Positions 43,043 through 51,702 of a stretch of DNA of 64,000 nucleotides are shown piece after piece; position 1 is the stretch's first letter; every line of letters begins with the position of its first letter. Under the pieces are notes generated by a model. It was not told the origin of the DNA, ran no database searches, and worked only from the letters and a program-made list of their open reading frames with translations. Both the position numbers and the translations under genes were made by a program. This DNA comes from Bacteriovoracaceae bacterium UBA6153 (GTDB lineage Bacteria; Bdellovibrionota; Bacteriovoracia; Bacteriovoracales; Bacteriovoracaceae), in the NCBI GenBank assembly GCA_002428265.1, contig DIUR01000018.1:62001-126000 (forward strand), written 5' to 3'.

Positions 43043-43318
43043 ATGTACACAACAAAACAACAAGCAATTAATCACTATCTTGAAAATATCAATGGCAATT
43101 TAGGTAACTTAAATAAAGTTGAAGATGTCGTTTGGGTAAATGCAGATAAAATGATGGCAGTACTAAAGGAGCACGCTCTACTAAAGAATGCTTTCGAAGA
43201 AGTGGTAGAAGTAAAACTTCCTCCAATGATTGAGGCAGATTGGGACACCAACGACACAAAGGAATTTGATCGACTATTATACTCTATTCTTGTGAAGGAT
43301 AAACAACCGCTTCATTAG
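43043..43318 (+). CDS. Small acidic orphan protein downstream of a sigma-54-like promoter
   Basis: A 91-residue cytoplasmic protein, MYTTKQQAINHYLENINGNL onward, predicted mostly helical with an acidic C-terminal half (EADWDTNDTKEFDRLLYSIL). GGGAGG six bases before the ATG gives a strong ribosome site. I recognise no family and no motif. The gene stands alone and ends 2 nt before the stop of convergent tamB. The promoter type suggests expression tied to stress, nitrogen state or a life-cycle stage. Confidence 0.7.
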   Translation: MYTTKQQAINHYLENINGNLGNLNKVEDVVWVNADKMMAVLKEHALLKNAFEEVVEVKLPPMIEADWDTNDTKEFDRLLYSILVKDKQPLH

Positions 43319-43320
43319 TA

Positions 43321-45330
43321 CTAATAAGAGATGATGCGCTCTAGGAGAACACCGTAATCTCCTCCGCTGGATCCATTTTGTTTTGTCGTTTTTTGAACAG
43401 AACTATCTATGTACCAGCCTTTCCCAAGAGCGCGTCTTACTCCAGCTGAATTTAATCCACTTCCCGATCCACCAACACGTAGTGAATTTTTAGCACCTAA
43501 ACCAATTTGGGCAGAAACTTCATTTGATTCAGGGTTAAATCCAATCGACTCAATCGGACTGCCTGCAAAGTAATATAAAACAGCAAGAGATAAAATTCCC
43601 TGTGAAACAATTTGATTTGTTTTTTGAGCTGCACTTTTATCATCCGGATCAAGACCTGAAAGCGGTCTTCCAAATAACAACACTGCATAAATATCGTCAA
43701 TAGGCAGTGGTGGAACACTTGAGAAGGCCTGTCTTGGGTTTGAAGTAGGTCCTTCAAGTTGAAGAACAATCTTATACTCAGGCAAATGAAACTCTATTTT
43801 CGCCTCTATTTCAGGCTCTAGAGGAGCATTAAAAATTATTCTTAAGCTTGGGATAACAATTTTTCTTTTAAAAATAGTTGTCGTGAGCGGTAGAGTTTGA
43901 ATCCATCCTTTTTTAATTTCCGCTTCACTGATTTCTAAATCAAAATTAAGTCTTAATGTTTCATCCAAAAGGTTTGTATTGATATGCAGGGCATTTTCCC
44001 CTAAGGCCTGGACTTTTAAGTCCACTTCAACATCTTTATTTACCGGAGATTTTTTAACTTGAGCTGGTAAGTTTTGTTCGTTTTTGTTTTCTTTTACGAC
44101 AACAACCGAGTTTTTAAATCTGGAGTCAGGAATAAATTGAGGAGGAAGTCTGTTTTTTGCCAGTGTTGGTAGAATAAGTCTCACCTTTTGCAAATCAAGT
44201 CCAACGACCACTGGGCCGATTGTCTTATCGTGCAACATAAGAGGTGCTTGCGAATTTAAAGTAAGTTTTAAATCCTGCTTCTCACTACTCATATCCAGTT
44301 CAGTTTTTAATTTTAGCAATACAGAATCTTTTGCAACAAAGTTTTCTGCAACAATGCTTAACTTTAAACTTCCTTCCATAACATTGATTGGTGCTGGAAG
44401 AATGTTATAGGGAGGACGAACGAGAGAGGTAATTGTCGATCTTACTTTCGCTATCTCCAGACTTCCTGAGCTTTCTCTGATCACATCAGCAAGAAATTTA
44501 GGTTTCGAGAGATCTTCTTTCAAGGATGACTTAGCAATTGTTGTTTTGAATTTCAAGACAGCAGATTCAATTTTTGCACTCGCCACAACTGGAATTGATG
44601 TTTTGTTAATAGTCGCTTCTAATTTAATTTCACTAAAATACAGTGGGTTTTGGGTTTTTAGATCAAAAGGTAAAAGAATTTTTTTAGGTGCAAAAACACT
44701 AATTTTCTCTTTAGTAGCATAAAGGTTAAAGCCTAATGCATACGCTCTTAATTCTTTAGGATTTTTAGTTAGCTTTAAATCAAAGCTGATTGGCCTTTCT
44801 TTTTCTTTAACAATATTAATTTTCTTGAAGTTCACATCAAGATCAGGAACCAACTTGCTCCAAACCATGTCCCAATAACCCATGATATCTGGTGGTGGTG
44901 TTTCTTCTTTGTTATCTTTTGTTAAGACATCAAGCTTTGATGAATCAACTTTAAGAGGTTCGTAAATATTATAATTAAAGCCGTCCTGTACCGTCCAGTT
45001 GAGCTCCACATTCCATGAAATGTTTTCCATACAGGTATCAACATTCATATCAGGATTGTCATAGACGAGGCACAAATCAGTGAAGCCTCCGGAAAACTTT
45101 CTTTTATTCCAAAGAACCCATTCGTGATTGATTTGAGCATCTTTCCATGACCAGCTTTTTAAAACTTTCGTTTTCTCTAAGGCATAGTTTAGATTTTTTG
45201 GATTGATGAAGATGGTTGGGTTGTAGAAAAATGTAATAGCGATAGCAGCTAAAGTGATTACCACTAAAGTTAAAAAACCAAGGATAATCAAAATCAGTCT
45301 TTTAATAATTAATAGAGGTGAAATTTTCAC
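43321..45330 (-). CDS. tamB: TamB-like translocation/assembly protein (DUF490)
   Basis: A 669-residue envelope protein with an N-terminal membrane anchor (residues ~8-32) and a long beta-rich body. The last ~130 residues (PPLPIDDIYAVLLFGRPLSGL, then NSLRVGGSGSGLNSAGVRRAL and ISY at the end) match the conserved DUF490 C-terminal domain. TamB-type proteins bridge inner and outer membrane for outer-membrane protein insertion or phospholipid transport. It is about half the length of E. coli TamB (1259 aa). The start is GTG, overlapping the upstream stop as TAGTG, so it is coupled to the Omp85 partner. Confidence 0.9.
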   Translation of the reverse strand: MKISPLLIIKRLILIILGFLTLVVITLAAIAITFFYNPTIFINPKNLNYALEKTKVLKSWSWKDAQINHEWVLWNKRKFSGGFTDLCLVYDNPDMNVDTCMENISWNVELNWTVQDGFNYNIYEPLKVDSSKLDVLTKDNKEETPPPDIMGYWDMVWSKLVPDLDVNFKKINIVKEKERPISFDLKLTKNPKELRAYALGFNLYATKEKISVFAPKKILLPFDLKTQNPLYFSEIKLEATINKTSIPVVASAKIESAVLKFKTTIAKSSLKEDLSKPKFLADVIRESSGSLEIAKVRSTITSLVRPPYNILPAPINVMEGSLKLSIVAENFVAKDSVLLKLKTELDMSSEKQDLKLTLNSQAPLMLHDKTIGPVVVGLDLQKVRLILPTLAKNRLPPQFIPDSRFKNSVVVVKENKNEQNLPAQVKKSPVNKDVEVDLKVQALGENALHINTNLLDETLRLNFDLEISEAEIKKGWIQTLPLTTTIFKRKIVIPSLRIIFNAPLEPEIEAKIEFHLPEYKIVLQLEGPTSNPRQAFSSVPPLPIDDIYAVLLFGRPLSGLDPDDKSAAQKTNQIVSQGILSLAVLYYFAGSPIESIGFNPESNEVSAQIGLGAKNSLRVGGSGSGLNSAGVRRALGKGWYIDSSVQKTTKQNGSSGGDYGVLLERIISY

Positions 45331-47090
45331 TAGAAAACCCCTCCAAGACCGACATAAAAATAGTTTCCATTATCTTTGATATTTCTATTTGAAAGAGCTC
45401 TTGCTCCATAAACCTGTACGATACCAATCGGTGAAAGCCATCTCAATCCTGTTCCCGGTGAGTACCAGATCCTATCTTCAACTTCCCACGGTCTGAAACC
45501 GAAATAGGTCGTATCAATAAAAGTAAAACTCTCAATGGTTGGAATAAAGACATATGTTTTTCTGAACTCTAACTTGAAACTCAACTTTGTCAGTGCACCT
45601 AATCCGTTATTGTCCGGGAGTGTACTTAAGCGAAATCCTCTTACGTCATCACTACCCCCGCCGTAGAATTTAACTGAAGGCGGAAGATCTGAAAGAGTGA
45701 CATCATCGGGAACGATAGTCGTTGAAGTTGTAATTCGCAAACCACCAATTGCCGATCCTTTTCCTAAATTTCCCAATCTTAAAAGTTTTAAATAAGAGAG
45801 ATCAAGTTTTAATAAGGGATTATCAAAACCAAATGATGGATGTCTAAAATCAAAATTAAACTGCATAAAGTCGCCGTCTTCCGGGTGAAGATCAAAAACC
45901 TCGTAGTCATGACTCTTTGTCTGAAGCATCCCTTCAATCGCACCAGTTTTTATTCTTTTTGTATCTGAATCATTGGATGCAGTTCTATATGAACCAGCAA
46001 TCAAAGAAGGTCCAGTACTCCATGTCCACAATCTAGAACTACCATCTCTTGTCCACTGAATATGAGGGCTGAGCTCAGCGGTGATCTCCTCAAAATTGCC
46101 TTGCTCATTTCTTTCGACATCAAATGACGTTAAGAGAGATCTTCGTGGAGCATCTTTCCAGATGTATCTATCAGACAGAATATTGAACTTCTGATTTTTA
46201 AATGACAATTGCACATTCGCCTCTAGAAGAGACGCCATGTCACCGTAGCGCTGGTTAGACCACTTGGCCCTAATCATCGGGCCGACTTCTGTACTTGCAC
46301 CAATACCAAATCTAATTGTTTTACTGGTACCAGGAATAAACTGCTGTGAAAGAGAAAACTTATTGGCCTTCAGGTCACAGTTTTCCTGAAAATAAGTTCC
46401 TTGTACAACACCTGCCCTAAGGAACCTTTTTTCGGCCAACGTTAACTTTTTTTCAGAAAAATAATCTTCAGCAATAAATGGATAAAATCTCGCCAAAGCT
46501 CGCTCATCAACTCCAAGAATTTCTTCTTTGGGAATTATACCAAACTGAAAAGGAACTAATCCTGAAAGTTTAATAGTCACAGTCTCAAGACTGGCATCAA
46601 CCGAAGACTCCAGCTTTGAACATGGATAAGTGTTATTTCTAAGCAGTGTGATACTGGCATGCTCGATCTCATCGAGAACTTTAGGAGTGATAATCTCTTT
46701 CTTAAATTTTCTCATCATCTCTTTTTCAACCATTTCAGAATCCGTAGGATTATCTGAAATGACCACGATTTTTTTTACATAAGATTTTTTCTCAGGATAA
46801 ACATGTAGCTCATCGCCGACATACTCGAAGCGAGGTTGTGAATAACCGCGGGACTGAAGAAGTCCAGTCAGCATATAACTTGCTTGATAAGATGGAATAA
46901 CTTTGTAGGCCGGATTTTCCGGGTCACCACAAATTAAGCGCTCTTCAGTTTCATTGAGTTCAAACTCATCCATTGACTCGTTTGTATGAACAATAATTTT
47001 AGGGCAAAGTCTGTCGCTTTGAGGAGCACTCGCACATGAAGCGAGAATCGTGACAATAACGGTGAAAAAAAAGAAATTTATTAGTTTCAT
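45330..47090 (-). CDS. Omp85-family outer-membrane protein with a lipoprotein signal (TamL-like)
   Basis: A 586-residue protein from the ATG at 47090; the frame is open 12 codons further. The signal MKLINFFFFTVIVTILASC is followed by ASAPQ, a lipobox with lipidated cysteine, then POTRA-like domains (~45-200) and a 16-strand Omp85 barrel: DDVRGFRLSTLPDN is the loop-6 motif (VRGF/Y), and SPIGIVQVYGARALSN followed by a terminal GGVF close it. A lipidated TamA (TamL) is known from Bacteroidota, where it replaces the unlipidated protein. Coupled to tamB by one-base overlap, so the two work as a pair. Confidence 0.87.
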   Translation of the reverse strand: MKLINFFFFTVIVTILASCASAPQSDRLCPKIIVHTNESMDEFELNETEERLICGDPENPAYKVIPSYQASYMLTGLLQSRGYSQPRFEYVGDELHVYPEKKSYVKKIVVISDNPTDSEMVEKEMMRKFKKEIITPKVLDEIEHASITLLRNNTYPCSKLESSVDASLETVTIKLSGLVPFQFGIIPKEEILGVDERALARFYPFIAEDYFSEKKLTLAEKRFLRAGVVQGTYFQENCDLKANKFSLSQQFIPGTSKTIRFGIGASTEVGPMIRAKWSNQRYGDMASLLEANVQLSFKNQKFNILSDRYIWKDAPRRSLLTSFDVERNEQGNFEEITAELSPHIQWTRDGSSRLWTWSTGPSLIAGSYRTASNDSDTKRIKTGAIEGMLQTKSHDYEVFDLHPEDGDFMQFNFDFRHPSFGFDNPLLKLDLSYLKLLRLGNLGKGSAIGGLRITTSTTIVPDDVTLSDLPPSVKFYGGGSDDVRGFRLSTLPDNNGLGALTKLSFKLEFRKTYVFIPTIESFTFIDTTYFGFRPWEVEDRIWYSPGTGLRWLSPIGIVQVYGARALSNRNIKDNGNYFYVGLGGVF

Positions 47091-47157
47091 TAGCCTGCGC
47101 ATCATTGAGTCAAAAACTAGCCTCACTTATACGCAATTCACTCTCATTTTTCCACTA

Positions 47158-47739
47158 CTATCTATGAAAAACCTGCTTATATTTCATGAGTCGGAACTCT
47201 TCTATCAAGAGATCCGGATTCTTTTTAAGGAGTTCCATATATTCTCTGTTTTTGACTAATCCTCTCACCGCAGTAGGAGAAGGAGATATGAGTATCGTAT
47301 GTTTAATTTCAGGGAATTTGCCAATATATTTTCTGAACTGACTATAAACATGTCGTGAAGTAAAATAGAGCTCTTCAATCTGATGTTTCTCGATAAGTTT
47401 GGCCAAATCAGTGTTATAGGTTTTGTCATATAAGGCAGTATCAAGAGCACTTCCTCTCAATCTCCTGCACGACAATAATATATCAGCAAGTCCCATTTTC
47501 TGCTTTGTAAGAAACATTTTAATTTTATCAACACTGGTTAAATCCTCAGAAAACACAACGGACATTAATCTCCAAAACTTGTTAGTGGCCCCACCATAAT
47601 AAAAATCCAGCTCACCATCTTTTTGTTCATGAAAGCGATCTGGATTAGAAAATTTTCCAATAGGAAAATTTCCTACAATTAATTTTTTTGTATCTTTGGG
47701 AATAAAAGGTTTGTACGGATGATACTCGACATGTTCCAT
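47158..47739 (-). CDS. Uracil-DNA glycosylase-superfamily-like protein
   Basis: A 193-residue cytoplasmic protein. KKLIVGNFPIGKFSN near residue 20 resembles the first UDG motif (GxxPG), FYYGGATNKFWRLMSV the following hydrophobic/aromatic pocket as in MUG/hypoxanthine glycosylase families (YYxxPxNxFWR), and LISPSPTAVRG the second active-site motif. The catalytic residue cannot be assigned with certainty (an asparagine or aspartate after the glycines is replaced). Removal of deaminated bases is a reasonable guess. It stands upstream of the Omp85 gene with a 31-bp gap. Confidence 0.65.
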   Translation of the reverse strand: MEHVEYHPYKPFIPKDTKKLIVGNFPIGKFSNPDRFHEQKDGELDFYYGGATNKFWRLMSVVFSEDLTSVDKIKMFLTKQKMGLADILLSCRRLRGSALDTALYDKTYNTDLAKLIEKHQIEELYFTSRHVYSQFRKYIGKFPEIKHTILISPSPTAVRGLVKNREYMELLKKNPDLLIEEFRLMKYKQVFHR

Positions 47740-47870
47740 ATTCTATTATTGTCTCAAGGTCTTTGTTCTTGTCAAAAATATTCTTTTAAAATATGGGGCA
47801 TCTCATTGCGGATTTTTTCCCCGCAAAAATATTTTCCTTCCAAAAAACAGCTACTTTTCTCTGCTTAATG

Positions 47871-47887
47871 TTGGCACTCATACTGCA
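47871..47887 (+). promoter_or_regulatory. Sigma-54-like promoter for the leader and small gene at 48021
   Basis: TTGGCACTCATACTGCA contains TGGCAC and CTGCA with exactly 10 bases between the GG and GC doublets, 10 of 12 consensus positions. The same bases also fit a sigma-70 reading (TTGGCA, 17 bp, TTAGTA at 47894), so the class is not settled. Either way transcription would begin near 47898-47906. Confidence 0.5.
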
Positions 47888-47897
47888 CTAACTTTAG

Positions 47898-48003
47898 TAA
47901 GGAACGAAAGACAATGGAAAAAATGATTGTATGAACCGTTGTGTAGACCTGAAAAATCTATTTCCGAAATAAACAATAAGAAGCCACCTTCGGGTGGCTT
48001 TTT
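47898..48003 (+). ncRNA. Short transcript or attenuator leader ending at a strong terminator
   Basis: A ~100-nt region between the candidate promoter and a perfect terminator. It contains a tiny frame MEKMIV (47914-47934) with AGGA ten bases upstream. The remaining ~280 bp between the UDG-like gene and the small gene at 48021 holds nothing else. Two readings are possible: a small RNA, or a leader whose terminator is bypassed under some condition to express 48021. Confidence 0.4.
47981..48003 (+). terminator. Strong intrinsic terminator with UUCG tetraloop, 18 bp before a gene
   Basis: AAGCCACC (47981-47988), loop TTCG, GGTGGCTT (47993-48000) and a T-run to 48003: a perfect 8-bp stem closed by a C(UUCG)G tetraloop. 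The downstream gene starts only 18 bp after it, with its ribosome site just past the T-run. Confidence 0.9.
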
Positions 48004-48020
48004 AATTCAAGGAGATCATA

Positions 48021-48221
48021 ATGACTAAAAAGACAACTCCCGTAAAGCCGGCAGATTTAAAGGCCACAAAAATCAATACTGCTGTTCCTAAAAAAATTCC
48101 TCACGGTCCAGTAGACACCATCAACGATGTAAAAGAAGCCTCTCGAATGAAGAGTAAGGAAGCAAATGTTGCTGAAAGAAATTTTGATTCTCTTCATCAG
48201 CCAACAAATAGAGGTAAATAA
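48021..48221 (+). CDS. Small basic disordered protein
   Basis: A 66-residue protein rich in Lys, Thr and Pro (MTKKTTPVKPADLKATKINT at the start, QPTNRGK at the end), predicted disordered and cytoplasmic. AAGGAG before the ATG is a strong ribosome site. It precedes the DUF924 gene by 2 nt and so is its operon partner. I recognise no family. The gene lies right behind a strong terminator, so its expression may depend on read-through. Confidence 0.65.
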   Translation: MTKKTTPVKPADLKATKINTAVPKKIPHGPVDTINDVKEASRMKSKEANVAERNFDSLHQPTNRGK

Positions 48222-48223
48222 CC

Positions 48224-48826
48224 ATGATCAGCTATCAACAAGTTCTCGACTTTTGGTTTGAAGAATTGAATCCTACAGAATGGTTTAAAAAAGATGAAAA
48301 TCTGGACCTGAAGATGACAGAGCGCTTTATTGCGCTCCACTCTTCAGTGGTGGCCGGAGAATGTTCTTCGTGGAGATCAGACTCTCTTGGAAGACTGGCA
48401 GAGATTTTAGTCATCGATCAGTTTTCAAGAAATATTTATCGTGATGATCCCAAGGCCTTCATTTACGATCCAATGGCACTAGCACTTTCACAAGAGGCCA
48501 TTAGAGGGAATCATCATTTCCATCTAAAACCAGAGCAAAAGCAATTTCTCTATATGCCATTCATGCATAGTGAATCTAATTTTATTCATAATTCTGCCAT
48601 GTTGCTTTTTTCTGAACCTGGTTTAGAAAATGCCTTCGATTATGAATTAAAACATAAAGACATTATCGAGCACTTCGGAAGATATCCGCATCGAAATAAA
48701 ATTCTGGGAAGAGTCTCAACTCCTGAAGAAGAAGCTTTTATAGAAAAGACAGGAAATATTTTCGAATCAGATGCTACTATTATTCGTCAAAGCCTAAGCA
48801 TTAAAGAAACAATTTCAGTTCACTAA
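48224..48826 (+). CDS. DUF924 family protein
   Basis: A 200-residue cytoplasmic helical protein: QQVLDFWFEELNPTEWFKKD at the start, then LGRLAEILVIDQFSRNIYRD, FLYMPFMHSE and HFGRYPHRNKILGR are the DUF924 hallmarks. The family has a TPR-like fold and no known function. It follows the small disordered protein gene and its last 12 nt overlap the convergent hydrolase gene. Confidence 0.9.
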   Translation: MISYQQVLDFWFEELNPTEWFKKDENLDLKMTERFIALHSSVVAGECSSWRSDSLGRLAEILVIDQFSRNIYRDDPKAFIYDPMALALSQEAIRGNHHFHLKPEQKQFLYMPFMHSESNFIHNSAMLLFSEPGLENAFDYELKHKDIIEHFGRYPHRNKILGRVSTPEEEAFIEKTGNIFESDATIIRQSLSIKETISVH

Positions 48827-49624
48827 ACTAATATTTAAGCTGGTTGCATGAAGATCTGTAACGAACTCTGCAATCAGTTTATTAAACTCTTCTGGTTTTT
48901 CCATACTACTCAAATGCCCTGCCCCTGAGATAATTCTCAACCTGCTTCCTGAAATATTGTCTTGAAGAAATTTTAATTCCGACAAGGGAATAACTTTATC
49001 TTCATCTCCTGCAATAATCATTGTAGGAACATCAATACTTCGTAAGATATGAGTGCTATCGTTACGAGTTGCTAAACTAACCAGACCTGCACTCAATCCT
49101 TCTTCTGTGCTCTTTCCGACGATTTCTTCAAAGCATAATTTCAGTTTTTTATTTCCCAACGACTCTTGAGACATCATCGCCTTCCACTGCTTCTGAGTAA
49201 AATCGCTTCTGTGTGAATGAAGATTTTTAATTGTTGCCCATCTTTTTTCTTTGGCCTCGTTATCATCTGCCCCTGCTTTAGTATTGGCCAATATAAGGCC
49301 ACAGCACAACTCAGGCGCACGCTCATAAAGCTTTAAAGCAAGATATCCTCCCATTGATAGTCCACACCAGATAGATCTCTTGATGCCAGACTCCTTTAAG
49401 AAATTTAAAATAGAGTCAACATAATGCTCAAAGGTAATAGCATACGGTGGCAATACTCCTTTCCCAAATCCGGGGATATCTGGAGCAAGTGTGTAATGAG
49501 TTTTTGAAAAGACATTCATCTGCTCTTTCCACATATCAGATGTCATGGGAAATGCATGAAGGAAAAGGATGGCTTCATTTCTAAAACTCCCCTGAGTTAG
49601 AACATATTGGGTATTGATATCCAT
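48815..49624 (-). CDS. Cytoplasmic alpha/beta hydrolase
   Basis: A 269-residue alpha/beta-fold hydrolase: oxyanion segment LFLHAFPMTSDMW, nucleophile elbow CGLSMGGYLAL (~105), acid in IIAGDEDKVIP and histidine in SGAGHLSSMEKPEEF. It resembles the 3-oxoadipate enol-lactonase/MhpC-like group; the substrate is unknown. AGGAG is not well placed, but AAGGAGG lies just before the ATG. A second, exported esterase is upstream on the same strand after 32 bp. Confidence 0.86.
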   Translation of the reverse strand: MDINTQYVLTQGSFRNEAILFLHAFPMTSDMWKEQMNVFSKTHYTLAPDIPGFGKGVLPPYAITFEHYVDSILNFLKESGIKRSIWCGLSMGGYLALKLYERAPELCCGLILANTKAGADDNEAKEKRWATIKNLHSHRSDFTQKQWKAMMSQESLGNKKLKLCFEEIVGKSTEEGLSAGLVSLATRNDSTHILRSIDVPTMIIAGDEDKVIPLSELKFLQDNISGSRLRIISGAGHLSSMEKPEEFNKLIAEFVTDLHATSLNISLVN

Positions 49625-49656
49625 GAAGCCTCCTTATCACTCATAATGAGTCATAT

Positions 49657-50679
49657 TTATTGCCTAAACGATTTTGTCAGCTCTTTTGAGGCCAGCGCTT
49701 GTGCATCTCTGGCCTCTTTTAAAACTGATCCCATTCCGAAGAACTCGTGAGTCACTCCGTTGTAGTTTTTGTAAGTAACATCTACGCCTTGTGATTTCAT
49801 TTTATCGGCCAGCTCTCTGCCTTCACTTCTCAATGGGTCAATTTGAGCCGTGATAATAGTCGCATCTCCTAGTCCTTGAAAATTAGCAGTCAAAAGATTA
49901 ATTCTCTTGTCATTTTTTTGCTCAGGATGAGTGAGATAGTTATTCATAAACCACCCCATCATCTCTCTGTTAAGAGGTTTTGCATTTGCATTTTCTTTAT
50001 ATGAAGATGTCCCCATGTAACTTCCCGCGAGTGGGTAAACTAAAAGTTCGTGAGTTGGTTTTTGAATTTTTTCATCACGTGCCATGATCGCAACGTTTAG
50101 AGCGAGATTTCCACCAGCGCTCTCGCCAGCAACAGCGACTCTCTTTGGGTCACCATCAAATGATCCGGCATTTTTTAATACCCATTTATAAGCAGCAAAC
50201 GCATCATCATGAGCTGCCGGAAATTTATGTTCTGGCCCTTTTCTATATTCAACAGCAACAAAGATTGATTTAGTCTGATCTGCAAGGGATCTTGGAGTTG
50301 CATCGTAAACATTGTTATCAGCAATAACAAACCCACCTCCATGATAGTAAACAACTACTGGCATAGGTTTATTCGCCCCTGCTGGAATATAGATGCGCGC
50401 AGGAATCGGTCCCGCTGCACCGTCGAGTTGAATTTCTTTAACTGCTACAACTGGTGCTGGAGCGTCGTTTTTTGTTTTTTCCACAGTCTTAACTGCGTCC
50501 GTTGGAGTTGGCTGTTTTCTGGCCTCTGGGGCACTTAAAGTTTCAATAGGCTTCCCGCCTTTTTCCTGAAGCGTTTTTAATACTACATCCATCTCTTTGT
50601 TCGGTTTTGCCATCTTTGCAGCAAAAACAGACCCAATGGATAAAACAACAACAACGGGAATAATCACTTTCTTAATCAT
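49657..50679 (-). CDS. Exported HSL-family esterase/lipase
   Basis: A 340-residue protein with an N-terminal signal (MIKKVIIPVVVVLSIGSVFA) and a Pro/Lys/Val-rich linker up to ~85. Oxyanion motif YYHGGGFVIAD and nucleophile GESAGGNLAL define the hormone-sensitive-lipase (GDXG) family; the triad is completed by D in TAQIDPLRSEG and H in GVTHEFFGM. It should hydrolyse esters of short to medium acids in the periplasm. It lies upstream of the cytoplasmic hydrolase gene and is probably co-transcribed. Confidence 0.9.
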   Translation of the reverse strand: MIKKVIIPVVVVLSIGSVFAAKMAKPNKEMDVVLKTLQEKGGKPIETLSAPEARKQPTPTDAVKTVEKTKNDAPAPVVAVKEIQLDGAAGPIPARIYIPAGANKPMPVVVYYHGGGFVIADNNVYDATPRSLADQTKSIFVAVEYRKGPEHKFPAAHDDAFAAYKWVLKNAGSFDGDPKRVAVAGESAGGNLALNVAIMARDEKIQKPTHELLVYPLAGSYMGTSSYKENANAKPLNREMMGWFMNNYLTHPEQKNDKRINLLTANFQGLGDATIITAQIDPLRSEGRELADKMKSQGVDVTYKNYNGVTHEFFGMGSVLKEARDAQALASKELTKSFRQ

Positions 50680-50799
50680 AACTTAAATCCTCTTTAATTT
50701 GTTGCGCTCATCAATAGCGCTTTAGTTAAGTATTAAATCTGCAAGTCCTATACCTAAAATTAGTGCATCATTATAGGGCGATATTCCCCATTGAAATTG

Positions 50800-51615
50800 A
50801 TGCGTGAAAGTGAAACACTACTAAATATGGCAAATACCAAAATATCCCAACAAGAATTTCTCTCTCTCCTGCAAAGGCTTTTAAATGAAAAAATCCCTGC
50901 GGACAATCTTATCTCACTGGGGGCTGCCATTGCCGGACTAAAATTTGAAGACTGGAAATCTGTCGGAGGAAATCTTTTTACCAAAGATATAAAACCTATC
51001 TATCACTCTTCTAAGAAAAAAATTATTTCCTTTAAAGAACTTAGAAAAAACATCAAAGATGAAGGGCCCAAGTCTTTTTTTAAAAACATGGTTAAGAGCT
51101 CTGTTCAATCGGCCACAGTCAATATTCCAGATGCAAAAAACAGAGTCACAACTTTTACTAAAAAAATTGCCAACGATTATTCGCAATTAAAAACGAATGA
51201 AGATCGTGGGAGTTATATTTTAAAACTCTCGCTTTATAGTGGAGTCTTTGCTCTGGCGTTTCAAAAAGGGGCGAAACAAAAAATGCTTTCTCGCTCCACT
51301 CTTCCACTAATTGCATTAGGAGTGAGTTTAGTCGTCATGAGCAGAGTCTTGGAAGAAGCCGAAAAAAATCTTGAAGAAAAGCCAGGTGCTAAAAAACTAG
51401 CTCAAGATATCCGTTCACTGGTGAGAACCTTAAACACGGGATTTAGCTCTGGAATGACCTTTAATATAATGGTAGACGGAATTGTCGATCAAAAGATTCA
51501 GATCAACGATATGGATGGAAAATCCATCGGATCTCTTATGCCAAAATCTATTATTGATAACATGATCTACACGACACTTATGGGTCTATTCTCCAATGAA
51601 GCAAAGGATTCATAA
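50800..51615 (+). CDS. Hypothetical protein with one or two hydrophobic segments
   Basis: 271 residues from the ATG at 50800 (in-frame TTG at 50791 and ATG at 50827 are alternatives; none has a good Shine-Dalgarno). The N-terminal half is basic and helical; a hydrophobic stretch (ILKLSLYSGVFALAFQKG, ~145-162) is followed by STLPLIALGVSLVVMSRVLEE and a charged C-terminus. Peripheral membrane association is possible. I recognise no family or motif. It stands alone between the esterase and oxidoreductase genes. Confidence 0.6.
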   Translation: MRESETLLNMANTKISQQEFLSLLQRLLNEKIPADNLISLGAAIAGLKFEDWKSVGGNLFTKDIKPIYHSSKKKIISFKELRKNIKDEGPKSFFKNMVKSSVQSATVNIPDAKNRVTTFTKKIANDYSQLKTNEDRGSYILKLSLYSGVFALAFQKGAKQKMLSRSTLPLIALGVSLVVMSRVLEEAEKNLEEKPGAKKLAQDIRSLVRTLNTGFSSGMTFNIMVDGIVDQKIQINDMDGKSIGSLMPKSIIDNMIYTTLMGLFSNEAKDS

Positions 51616-51702
51616 GATAATATCAGCTATACTGGATGTAACTAACTTACAGACCATGGGCATATAGTTAATGTTTTCAAAATAGTTTATGATGGAAAAA
51701 CT

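Noticed and set aside
47906..47980. tRNA or tmRNA-like gene
   Set aside because: No T-loop GTTCGA sequence, acceptor pairing or CCA end can be found.
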